Of a stretch of 64,000 nucleotides of DNA, positions 33,357 to 43,662 are shown in pieces. How positions within the stretch are numbered: the stretch's first letter is position 1; each line of letters opens with the position of its first letter. The position numbers and the translations under genes are program-made. Where the stretch lies: assembly GCF_003382685.1 (NCBI RefSeq), contig NZ_QLVG01000033.1, positions 1 through 64,000 on the forward strand, written 5' to 3'. The DNA comes from Halorussus litoreus (GTDB taxonomy: Archaea; Halobacteriota; Halobacteria; Halobacteriales; Haladaptataceae). Under the pieces are notes generated by a model. It was not told the DNA's origin and searched no databases. It saw only the letters and a list, made by a program, of their open reading frames with translations.

Positions 33357-33788
33357 ATGAGTCAGGACGACCGAGGGGAGTCGAGTTCCCCACGACGCGT
33401 CTCCGAGCGGGAAGTACCGTCACTCGACGACGTCGGTCGGCAGGGAGTCCTGTCGCTCGACGACAGCGAGTCGCTCGACGCCGTCTTCCGCGCGCTCGCC
33501 GACTACCGCCGACGCTGCGTCTGTCACTACCTCGTCCGGAGCGAGGAACCGCTCGGGGTGGCCGACCTCGCGGAACGGGTGGCCGCCTCCACGAGCGGAA
33601 CCTCCCGCGCGGTGCTCACCGACGCGGCGGTCGAGAAGTCGCGGGCCGAACTCGTCCGGATGCACCTGCCGCGGTTGGCGGACGCCGGTATCGTCGAGTA
33701 CGACCGCGAGGCGGGACGGGTGGAACTCGCGGAGTCGCCGGGCGTGCGAGCGTGTCTGCGCGCGGCGTCGACCGTCGACTTGGAATAG
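33357..33788 (+). CDS. Haloarchaeal winged-helix regulator
   Basis: The 143-residue protein has a disordered acidic N-terminus and a wHTH domain: DAVFRALADYRRRCVCHYLV, then the recognition helix RAELVRMHLPRLADAGIVEY and DREAGRVEL as the wing. It matches the regulator at 22434-22784 in layout, with a helical insert (ERVAASTSGTSRAVLTDAAV). I place the start at the ATG 33357, since the upstream open frame spans a palindrome. Target genes are unknown. It is not obviously tied to the transporter upstream (295-bp gap). Confidence 0.8.
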   Translation: MSQDDRGESSSPRRVSEREVPSLDDVGRQGVLSLDDSESLDAVFRALADYRRRCVCHYLVRSEEPLGVADLAERVAASTSGTSRAVLTDAAVEKSRAELVRMHLPRLADAGIVEYDREAGRVELAESPGVRACLRAASTVDLE

Positions 33789-33859
33789 TGGTTGGCTCTT
33801 CCGTGCTGGTTCGCGAGTTCGTAGATTCGACGTGTTGTTTTCTGGTGAGAAGATGAGTA

Positions 33860-34030
33860 AAGCTAGCTACTGCCGAGGCATCCGAGAGACCGCACAGCAC
33901 AGCACCGCACAGCGCCGCACCGCGACCGCGGGCCTCGTACCTCCCCAGCCTCGGCGGCCGCGTCTGCACTCGGTCCCCTCGCGCAGACGCGGCCGCCTCC
34001 CTCGCGCGCGTTGCTCGCGCGCGCCGACGA
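33860..34030 (+). repeat. Dispersed repeat family B, copy B2
   Basis: It begins AAGCTAGCTACTGCCGAGGC and runs through CGAGAGACCGCACAGCAC and GGGCCTCGTACCTCCCC to an internal perfect hairpin. That hairpin is GGCGGCCGCGTCTGC (33953-33967) with its complement (33983-33997). It ends CTCCCTCGCGCGCGTTGCTC. The flanks match B1b at 3612-3751; the hairpin does not. It fills most of the 324-bp gap between the HTH gene and the malic enzyme gene. Confidence 0.8.
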
Positions 34031-34112
34031 TTGAGTAGGATCACCGAGCGCTCGTATTCCGAGTTACCGGTACGCCGAAGGATAACTCCGAACGGAAAAT
34101 CGCCCGCGTTCG

Positions 34113-36371
<2,259 letters not shown>

Positions 36372-36478
36372 GGCCTGAAGAATCGCACCCGCCACTAAAA
36401 AACTATCCGAACCCGTCGAAATTCAGTTCGACAGACGACGAACCCATCACGCAGAACGCCGGAAGTTACTGTCCCCCC

Positions 36479-37626
36479 TTATCCGTCTGCGCCCAGCACC
36501 AGCACGTCGGGCCGTTCCACGGTCACGTCGAACCCTTGACCCTCGACCGCGGTCGTCGGCCACCGACCGGTGGCGGTCAGCACCTCGAACTCGTCCTCAT
36601 CGTCGCCGCCCTCGCCGCCGCCCCTACCGCCCTCGCCACCGACCAGCACTGTGTCCTCGCTCTTCGCGCCCTGCACGGTCGGGTTCCACGCGTAGGCCAT
36701 CGGCGCGGTGACGGTGTCCTCGGCGTCCGGCGCGGCGAACCACTCCCGACCCGCGAACCCGGCCGCGCCGCCCTGATGGTGGCGCTGCCACTCGTCTGGA
36801 TAACCGACGGCCTCGTAGGCGTCCTGTATCGCCGCGAAGACGCCGCCGGCGGTTCCGCCCGGCCCGGCATCGCCGGTAGGCTCGTCCCTTCCACCCACTC
36901 CTCCGCGCTCGCCGCGTCGTGGCGCTCGCGGAGTTCGGCGAGTTCGGCGTCGTCTATCGCCGACTCGAACGCCACCGTCCGGGTCGCGCTGGCGTGGAGG
37001 CCGCCGCGCTGGGCCGTCACCGACACCAGCGCGTACGCGCCGAGTTCGGCGTCGGTCGGGGTGTAGTGGCGGTGTTTCCGGGCGCGCTCGGCTCCGCCGA
37101 CGAGCGCGACGGGCGACTCGATATTCCGTGCGAACAGCGCGACCCGGAGCGCCGAGGCGACCTCGGACTCGGTGTCGCCGGGCTGGAGCTCCCGGCAGAC
37201 GGCCTCGACTGCCGCGGCGGTCTGCCGGCCGAGTTCTCGATAGCGCGCCACGTCCTCGTCGGTCAAGGGGTGGCGGAGCGGCGAGGCGTCGACCGACTCG
37301 AACCCCGGCACGTCGAAGTCCGCCGCGGCGGGGTCGGGGCTCCGATCCGCCACGGCCTCGGCCAGCGACCGCTCGTACCAGTCGAACGCGATGACGGGAA
37401 TCTCGCCGCTCACTTCTTCCTCGCGGAGGCGCTCGGCCTCGACGTTGCTCGTCACGACTTCCAACTCCTCGCCGTCGTAGCCCACCGCGGCCACGCCGAC
37501 GTCGCTCTCGCGGTCCACGACGTTGTTCGCGCCGGTCAGCCACGCGACGGAGTTCGGGCGGGCGAACCACACCGCGGCGAGGTCGCGGTCGTCGAGGAGG
37601 GCGTCGAGGCGCTCGCGCTTGGTCAT
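36479..37626 (-). pseudogene. M24/Xaa-Pro peptidase-like gene with an internal frameshift
   Basis: The N-terminal frame starts MTKRERLDALLDDRDLAAVW and stays conserved-looking to ESAIDDAELAELRERHDAA (about residue 240), then turns into basic nonsense. Another minus-strand frame continues with TAGGVFAAIQDAYEAVGYPD, HHQGGAAGFAGREWFAAPDA and PMAYAWNPTVQGAKSEDTVL to the stop at 36479. The total length is 1148 nt, not a multiple of three. The switch lies near 36860-36910, at the G-rich tract GAGTGGGTGGAAGGG. It is either a real mutation or a sequencing error. The family has a creatinase-like fold; several M24 metal ligands are not obvious. Confidence 0.75.
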
Positions 37627-37849
37627 GTCCTATCCGTGGCAGCGGAGAGCCTTCAAGAAGGCGACTTCGGTGATTCTTCGTCCGTTCCCAGTTTCCGGAA
37701 ACGGTCGAACAGACCTAAGTACGACCGGCCGAAACCTCCAGCAAGGGAGTTCAAACCGTGCAACTACGCATCCACCGACTCGCGTCGACGGAAGTCCCGG
37801 TGCCGGGAGTCGTTCGGTCGGGAGTCACGCCATCGGGAGGTGAGCCCTG

Positions 37850-38326
37850 ATGGTCCGGTTCCGCCACCTCGCGGCCGTCACGACCGGCCTCACGTTCTCG
37901 CTCATCCTGCTGGGCGTGTACACCGCCGCGATGGGCGCGGGGCTGTCGTGTTCGGCCCAGTGGCCCTTCTGCGACGGCGGCCTGCTGCCACAGACGTTCC
38001 CGAGCTTCGTCGAGTGGTTCCACCGCCTGATCGCGATGATAACCGGCTTCTTCATCATCGGAACGACGGTCGGCGCGTGGAAGTACACCGCCCAGAAGCG
38101 CATCCGAGGCGCGGCGACCCTCGCGCTGGCGGTCACGCCGCTCCAGATGGTGCTCGGCGGCGCGACGGTGTTCGTCTACACGCCGGTCGTGCAGGTCGCC
38201 CACCACGCGGCCGCGATGATCATCTTCGGATCGCTGCTCGCGACGACGCTGTGGTCGTACGAGACCGCGCGGGCACCCGACGCCAGCCCCGCCGACGCGG
38301 CCAGCGGCGTTCCGAGCGACGACTGA
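37850..38326 (+). CDS. CtaA/Cox15-like four-TM haem-biosynthesis family protein
   Basis: The 158-residue protein has four membrane helices. AAVTTGLTFSLILLGVYTAA, SCSAQWPFCDGG (two Cys on the external loop) and the conserved EWFHRLIAMITGFF with a haem-type His follow. VQVAHHAAAMIIFGSLLATT adds a second His. It matches the half-size haem A synthase homologues of archaea, which hydroxylate haem O for terminal oxidases. Two half-size units would assemble into the bacterial-type eight-helix enzyme. The cytosolic tail is acidic. It is not adjacent to oxidase genes in this window. Confidence 0.8.
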   Translation: MVRFRHLAAVTTGLTFSLILLGVYTAAMGAGLSCSAQWPFCDGGLLPQTFPSFVEWFHRLIAMITGFFIIGTTVGAWKYTAQKRIRGAATLALAVTPLQMVLGGATVFVYTPVVQVAHHAAAMIIFGSLLATTLWSYETARAPDASPADAASGVPSDD

Positions 38327-38489
38327 GCGGTCATTCGGGCGACGGCTGCGTGGCCCGACCAGCCGAGCGCCGAGCGCCCCCGGTTTTAGACGCGAAATCG
38401 CCGGAAATACGGCCTTTCACGCCCGAAACCCGAGCTTTCGGACCAACGATTATGTGGTGTCGCGTAGATACGTCGGTGGGGGAAACAAG

Positions 38490-39431
38490 ATGGACATCGA
38501 CAGGCGGTCGTTCGTCAGGGGGAGTGCGGGACTCGCGGGCGCGGTCGCGCTCGGGGGGCTCGCCGGAGCGCAGGACGACGGACAGGGCGATCAGGGAGTC
38601 ATCCGCATCGGCTCGGACATCCCGTACAACCCGTTCGAGTACCGGACGGAGGACGGGACGCTGGTCGGCTTCGACGTGGACATCGCGGAGGCCGTCTTCG
38701 CCGGGCAGATGGACAGGGAGTACGAGTTCGTCCAGACCGGGTTCGACACCATCATCCCGAGCCTGAACAACGGCAACTTCCGCATCATCATGTCCGCGAT
38801 GACGATCAACGACCAGCGCGCCGAGCAGGTCGACTTCTCGGAGCCGTACTTCGTGGCGTTCCAGACGGTCGCGATACTGGAGGGCAGCGACATCCAGAGT
38901 GTCGACGACCTACAGGGTCAGACCGTCGCGGTCCAGAAGGGCACGACCGGCGAGGCCGCAGCCCAAGAGCTACAGGAGCAGTTCGACGGCGATCTGAACA
39001 TCGACAGCTACGACCAGATTCCGGGCGCGTTCAACGCGCTGCTCAACAATCAGGCGGTCGCGGTCGTCAACGACAACGCGGTCAACCTCCAGTACACCGA
39101 GGACAGCGACAACATCGTCATGCTGGAGGGCGAGGGGCAGGCGGCCGAGGAGTTCGAGAGCGCGCCGCCCTACCTCACGCTCACGGTCGAGCGCTACGGC
39201 ATCGCGTTCCGGCAGGACGACGACGAGTTTCGCCAGCAGGTCAACGAGGCGCTGGCCGCGGTCATCGAGAGCGGGCGGTACGCCGAGATATACAGCGAGT
39301 ACTTCCCGGGCGACCCACCTCAGAGCATCCTGAGCCGGGTAGAGGGGACCACGACCGCTGGCGAGGAGACGACCGGGACCGGAGAAACGAATCAAACCGC
39401 CAGCGACGAGACGACGACGAACGGCGGGTAA
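38490..39431 (+). CDS. Polar amino acid ABC transporter substrate-binding protein
   Basis: This 313-residue protein has a Tat signal (RRSFVRGSAGLAGAVALGGL) and a SBP_bac_3 domain: IRIGSDIPYNPFEYRTEDGT, MSAMTINDQRAEQVDFSEPY, and YGIAFRQDDDEFRQQVNEAL. It captures polar amino acids outside the membrane. There is no lipobox Cys after the signal (LAGAQDDG), which is unusual for a haloarchaeal binding protein. A Thr/Glu-rich tail ends the protein. It is the first gene of a three-gene operon with a permease and an ATPase. Confidence 0.92.
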   Translation: MDIDRRSFVRGSAGLAGAVALGGLAGAQDDGQGDQGVIRIGSDIPYNPFEYRTEDGTLVGFDVDIAEAVFAGQMDREYEFVQTGFDTIIPSLNNGNFRIIMSAMTINDQRAEQVDFSEPYFVAFQTVAILEGSDIQSVDDLQGQTVAVQKGTTGEAAAQELQEQFDGDLNIDSYDQIPGAFNALLNNQAVAVVNDNAVNLQYTEDSDNIVMLEGEGQAAEEFESAPPYLTLTVERYGIAFRQDDDEFRQQVNEALAAVIESGRYAEIYSEYFPGDPPQSILSRVEGTTTAGEETTGTGETNQTASDETTTNGG

Positions 39432-39437
39432 TCCGCG

Positions 39438-40301
39438 ATGGGAGAGACGTACGCCGAGGAGCGGAGTGGCGAAGCCGTCAGCGACGAGGGGCTGCTGACC
39501 GACGAGCGCGTCAAGTTGGTCGGCCTCGCGGTGTCGCTCGCGTTCACCGCGGTCATCGTCGGCTTCATCGCGCTCGTGCTGCTGGAGTACGTGAACTACG
39601 ACCTGCTGATTTCGGTGGCACCGCGGTTCGTGGTTGCGTTCGCTCGCGTGCTCGCGGTCGTGCTCGTCTCCAGCGTATTCGCGGTCACGCTCGGCGTCTT
39701 GGTGGGTCTCGGGCGCGTGTCCCGAACCGGCGTCACCCACTCCATCGCCACCGCGTACGTCCAGTTCTTCCGGGGAACGCCGCTGCTGTTTCAGCTGTTC
39801 ATCATCTACCTCGGCATCCCGTCGCTGTGGCCGCCCGGCGGGTTCCCCATCTCGAGGGGCTGGGAACTCGCACCGCCGGTGCTCGTGGTCGACTGGACGT
39901 TCATCACCGCGGTCGTCGCGCTCACGCTGAACCACGCGGCGTACGTCGGCGAGGCGGTCAAGGGCGGCATCAACGCGGTGCCGAGCGGCCAGATGGAGGC
40001 CGCGCGGTCGCTCGGGATGTCGTACGTCGATTCGATGCGCGAGATCATCCTCCCGCAGGCGTGGCGCAACGCGCTGGCGGCCATCGGCAACGATCAGGTC
40101 ATCCTCGTGAAGGACACCTCGCTGCTGACCGTCATCGCCTTCCCGGAGATCATCACCGTGTTCCGTGAGATCAACTCGAACCAGTTCGACGCGTGGACGC
40201 CGATCGTGCTCGTCGCGGTGACGTATCTCGCCATCACGCTCCCGCTGATGCGGCTGGTGCAGTACCTCGAAAACCGGGCCGAGTGGGGGACCGGCGGATG
40301 A
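39438..40301 (+). CDS. Polar amino acid ABC transporter permease (HisM/GlnP type)
   Basis: The protein of 287 residues has an N-terminal ~50-residue acidic part, then membrane helices from residue 30. The HisMQ signature is around [20 protein letters not shown] and the EAA loop [20 protein letters not shown]. It likely forms a homodimeric channel, as there is no second permease gene. The start is 6 nt after the binding-protein stop, and the ATPase gene follows after 52 nt, so all three share a transcript. Confidence 0.93.
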   Translation: MGETYAEERSGEAVSDEGLLTDERVKLVGLAVSLAFTAVIVGFIALVLLEYVNYDLLISVAPRFVVAFARVLAVVLVSSVFAVTLGVLVGLGRVSRTGVTHSIATAYVQFFRGTPLLFQLFIIYLGIPSLWPPGGFPISRGWELAPPVLVVDWTFITAVVALTLNHAAYVGEAVKGGINAVPSGQMEAARSLGMSYVDSMREIILPQAWRNALAAIGNDQVILVKDTSLLTVIAFPEIITVFREINSNQFDAWTPIVLVAVTYLAITLPLMRLVQYLENRAEWGTGG

Positions 40302-40353
40302 TGGTGAGCGCGTGGCGTCCGCGGATAGCTGCGAACGACTGGAGGTGTTGCGG

Positions 40354-41133
40354 ATGACGGCGAACGATCAGGAGGATCGGCAGGTGAGCGCGGATGGATT
40401 CGACCTTCCGGAGGTCGAGTTCGAGAAGGTGAACAAGTACTTCGGCGAGAACCACGTCCTGAGAGACGTCGACCTCGCGGTTCAGGACCGAGAGGTGGTC
40501 GTGATCGTCGGCCCGAGCGGGAGCGGGAAGTCGACGCTGCTCCGATGCGTGAATCGGTTGGAGGAGATCCAGAGCGGCGAGGTCCGCATCGGGGGCGAAG
40601 CCATCTCGGCCCCCGACGTGGACGTGAATCGGCTCCGCCAGCGCGTGGGGATGGTGTTCCAGCACTTCAACCTCTTCCCGCACAAGACCGCGCTGGAGAA
40701 CGTCACGCTCGCGCCGGTGCAGGTCCGAGGGCTCTCGAAGAGCGAGGCCCGCGAGCGGGGCCTCGACCTGCTGGAGGAGGTCGGCCTCGGCGAGCAGGCC
40801 GATTCGTTCCCGGCGGAGCTGTCGGGCGGCCAGAAACAGCGGGTCGCCATCGCCCGCGCGCTGGCGATGGAGCCCGACGTGATGCTGTTCGACGAGGTGA
40901 CCTCGGCCCTCGACCCCGAACTCGTCGGCGAGGTGCTGGCGGTCATGCGCGGGCTCGCCGAGGAGGGGATGACGATGCTCGTGGTGACTCACGAAATGGG
41001 GTTCGCCCGGGAGGTGGGCGACCGCATCGTGCTGATGTCAGAGGGCGAGATAGTCGAGACGGGCCCACCGGTCGACTTCTTCGACAACCCGAAGACGGAC
41101 CGCGCCAGACAGTTCCTCGAACGGGTTCACTGA
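40354..41133 (+). CDS. Polar amino acid ABC transporter ATP-binding protein (GlnQ type)
   Basis: The 259-residue ATPase has Walker [10 protein letters not shown] near residues 56-64, the Q-loop [20 protein letters not shown], signature [20 protein letters not shown] and Walker [21 protein letters not shown] use the ATG at 40354 because GGAGGTG (40341-40347) is a good Shine-Dalgarno 7 nt upstream. A GTG at 40312 is less likely. It is last in the three-gene operon and convergent with the secreted-protein gene at 41167. Confidence 0.94.
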   Translation: MTANDQEDRQVSADGFDLPEVEFEKVNKYFGENHVLRDVDLAVQDREVVVIVGPSGSGKSTLLRCVNRLEEIQSGEVRIGGEAISAPDVDVNRLRQRVGMVFQHFNLFPHKTALENVTLAPVQVRGLSKSEARERGLDLLEEVGLGEQADSFPAELSGGQKQRVAIARALAMEPDVMLFDEVTSALDPELVGEVLAVMRGLAEEGMTMLVVTHEMGFAREVGDRIVLMSEGEIVETGPPVDFFDNPKTDRARQFLERVH

Positions 41134-41166
41134 CTGGAACGGAATCGACGGCCCGTCAGCCCGCTA

Positions 41167-41889
41167 TTACGGACGCGTCGTCGACCGGTTCGAGTCGTCG
41201 ACCTCGACCCCGACCGGGACCTCGGACAGCGCGCTCTCGTTCGTCAGCGTCTCGTTGACGACCTCTTGGCCGATCTCGTCCTCGAACTGGTAGAGGCCGC
41301 GAGCGCGCTCGGAGAGGTTCCGGGCGCGAGTGACGTTGAGGCCGTGGCGCTCGCGCACCACGAAGGGCAGCGACTCGGCCGCCCGGACGGTCCGGTTGGC
41401 GCGGAGTTCGACCGCGTGGGCCCGGACGACGAACGCCGACAGCGACGTGCGGTACTCGCCCGCCGAGATGGTGCCGTTCGCCCACGCGCCGGTGACGTTC
41501 GCCCGCACCGCGGCGAGCAGGTCGACGTACTGCTCGATGGTGTCGGCTTCCTCGGCGAGTACCTCGGCGCGCTCGCCCGGCGACGTGGCGTTGTCGAGCC
41601 GGTCCGAGAGCGTCCGGTTCCAGAGCTCGGTCCCGACAGAGGCACCCTGCGCGCCCACCGCGCCCGCGAGCTGCTGGCCCGGCTGGACGACGGTGGTGTT
41701 GTTCTCGGTGCTGTCGTCGCCGGGCCACGCCGGCGGGACGGTCTGATCCGCGAGCGGGACCGCAGACCCGCTGGCTATGTCAACAGCTACCGAACTGTCC
41801 GCCGGAACTCCCGGATCGTCGGCCGCCGCGACTCCCGCCGCGCCGACCAGCGCGAGCCCCGCGAACAGGACGAGGAAGGTGGCTTTCAT
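41167..41889 (-). CDS. Secreted haloarchaeal protein of unknown function
   Basis: The protein of 240 residues has a Sec signal peptide (MKATFLVLFAGLALVGAAGV, cleavage near AAA-DD). The mature part is helical, with repeated potential N-glycosylation sites (NTT, NRT, NAT, NVT, NGT, NLS). The segment DAT-type NATSPGERAEVLAEEADTIE suggests a helical bundle, and there is no C-terminal anchor. It starts 73 bp after the stop of the membrane-bound HTH gene on the same strand. I infer that the two act together in a surface-sensing pathway. I do not recognise a biochemical function. Confidence 0.75.
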   Translation of the reverse strand: MKATFLVLFAGLALVGAAGVAAADDPGVPADSSVAVDIASGSAVPLADQTVPPAWPGDDSTENNTTVVQPGQQLAGAVGAQGASVGTELWNRTLSDRLDNATSPGERAEVLAEEADTIEQYVDLLAAVRANVTGAWANGTISAGEYRTSLSAFVVRAHAVELRANRTVRAAESLPFVVRERHGLNVTRARNLSERARGLYQFEDEIGQEVVNETLTNESALSEVPVGVEVDDSNRSTTRP

Positions 41890-41962
41890 CGGCCGTTACC
41901 ACGCCTCCCACCGACAACAACCCGCCGTTACTGAACCCGGATTAACCCGGATTTAGCTCGGT

Positions 41963-43000
41963 TCAGGGCTCCTGTCGTTCCCGAGCCAACGCGAGTACGT
42001 TCTCCCTACCCAGCCGGAAGCTCTCGATCTCGCCCTGCTCGCGGAGGCTCCCGACGACCTGACTCGTCTTGGCCTCTGTCCAGCCCAGCTCGTCGACCAC
42101 GGCCTTCTGCTTGATGCGACCGCCTCGGCGTTCGAGCAGTCGAAGCACGCGCTCCTCGTTGCTCAGCAGGTCCTCGGGCGGCTCGTCTCGCGATTCGTCG
42201 GGGTCGCCCGCGCTCCCGTTTCGGTAGATCCCGCCCCCGTCTCGGTAGAGGAACCACCAGCCGCCCGCGACCCCAGCTCCGAGGACCGCGACGACGAGTC
42301 CGACAGCGAGCGGTGAGATCGGCAGGTCAAGCGGTCCGGCGGCTGGCGGCGCGATCACGAGCCGGGGCTGATCGGCCGCGAAGTCGGTCGGGCCGGCCCA
42401 CACCGCGGTCCGGGTGCGGCGCTCGTCGGGCTCGGGCCGGATCGTCTCGGGCTCGTAGCCCTCGGGCCACGACACCAGCAGGCGCGTCTTCTCGTCGAGG
42501 AACAGCCCCGAGAGCGCGTCGCCGACCCGGAGCGCGTCGCCGTCGGTCCCGGCGAACCCGACCCACTGGAACGAGTACACCACGACGCCGTAGCGCTGGG
42601 GGAACTCCCGGACGCTGGCCTCGACGCCGAACTGCCGGGCGTCCATCTCCCGGCCGGTCGAGCGCTCGGCGCTGTCGACGGTGGCGGTCATCCGGTCGAC
42701 GAACTGCTGGCTGTACGCCTCCGAGTCGTTCTTCACGTCGGCCCGATAGCTCCGGAACGCCTCGGTCGTCTCCGGGTCGTCGAGCCGCGTTCGGTAGACG
42801 ATCTCCCACGAGGCGGTGCCGTTCTCGTGGACCGTCACGTCCATCAGAACCGTGTCGGGGGTCACGCCCGGCGGCTGGGACTGGGCCGCGGGACGAGTGG
42901 CTGTCCCACTCTCAGCCGCCCCACCGACCGCTGCGCCGCCGACCGCGACCGTGACGCACAGCGTCGCGGCGAGCAGGACGGCGAACTCTCGCGCCCCCAT
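41963..43000 (-). CDS. Membrane-spanning winged-helix signal transducer
   Basis: The protein of 345 residues has a signal peptide (residues 1-28). A ~180-residue external domain follows (TPDTVLMDVTVHENGTASWE; FGVEASVREFPQRYGVVVYS). One membrane helix, PLAVGLVVAVLGAGVAGGWW, near residues 230-250 leads to a cytosolic winged helix (LLSNEERVLRLLERRGGRIK; QKAVVDELGWTEAKTSQVVG). It should sense an external condition and bind DNA directly, without a phosphorelay. Such one-component membrane HTH proteins are known in haloarchaea but ligands are unknown. The secreted protein gene lies next. Confidence 0.82.
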   Translation of the reverse strand: MGAREFAVLLAATLCVTVAVGGAAVGGAAESGTATRPAAQSQPPGVTPDTVLMDVTVHENGTASWEIVYRTRLDDPETTEAFRSYRADVKNDSEAYSQQFVDRMTATVDSAERSTGREMDARQFGVEASVREFPQRYGVVVYSFQWVGFAGTDGDALRVGDALSGLFLDEKTRLLVSWPEGYEPETIRPEPDERRTRTAVWAGPTDFAADQPRLVIAPPAAGPLDLPISPLAVGLVVAVLGAGVAGGWWFLYRDGGGIYRNGSAGDPDESRDEPPEDLLSNEERVLRLLERRGGRIKQKAVVDELGWTEAKTSQVVGSLREQGEIESFRLGRENVLALARERQEP

Positions 43001-43243
43001 TCGTCGGACACGTGCGACCCGCAGCGAAAAAGGGGTTGCGCCGTTTCACCCGGGGATGCGGCGGTCGGGGCCGTGGAACGACTCGTTTCTCGGGAGTAGG
43101 TTGCGATTACTTCCGTTATCTCCGCATTGGGAGTCTGAATCCGGCTTAACTCGGACTCAAACCGCTCTCAGGCCCCCCAATCGGGTTTCAGGGTTTGGGG
43201 GCTTGAAGCGGGTGTCCGCCATTGGCTACGGTGGCGAAATCCC

Positions 43244-43552
43244 ATGTCGAAGACCGAACCGCAGACGGCTGACGCGGTGGAGTACGAATCCGAGACACCC
43301 CTGCGCGTGCAGGCCGACTGGTCGGGCAGCGAGACGCTCGACTCGGCCATCACCTGCGCCATCTCCAGAGCGACCGGGGACCCGGTGACCGAACTCGCGC
43401 CCCTGTACGAGTACATGGACCCCGACGCGCTCCACGTGTTCGTCGCCTCCATGCGCGACCGCGAGACCGAGACCTCGATCACGTTCCAGTACGAGGGCCA
43501 CGACGTGACCGTCCGAGGAGACGGCGAGATACTGGTGTGGCCCTGCTCGTGA
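43244..43552 (+). CDS. HalOD1 output-domain protein
   Basis: This protein of 102 residues consists of one HalOD1 domain: TLDSAITCAISRATGDPVTE, LAPLYEYMDPDALHVFVASM and ITFQYEGHDVTVRGDGEILV. The domain is haloarchaea-specific and thought to be an output or ligand-binding module in signalling. It is here without a receiver domain. It is monocistronic, with 242 bp upstream whose only marked feature is a run of C and G tracts. The partner is unknown. Confidence 0.88.
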   Translation: MSKTEPQTADAVEYESETPLRVQADWSGSETLDSAITCAISRATGDPVTELAPLYEYMDPDALHVFVASMRDRETETSITFQYEGHDVTVRGDGEILVWPCS

Positions 43553-43586
43553 TTCCGGTGTGGCCCTGCTCGTAAGTGACAGCCCG

Positions 43587-43632
43587 CGCGGCCGCTGGCG
43601 AGTGACCCACGGGTCGCTCGCCAGCGGCCGCG
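43587..43632. repeat. Near-perfect 22-bp inverted repeat, 2-nt spacer
   Basis: Arms 43587-43608 (CGCGGCCGCTGGCGAGTGAC...) and 43611-43632 match at 21 of 22 positions; the mismatch would be a G-U pair in RNA. It lies between the convergent stops of the HalOD1 gene and rfcL, so it may end transcription from both sides. Confidence 0.9.
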
Positions 43633-43662
43633 ATGGGCTCGGCAGGTTCCGAAGACCGACGC

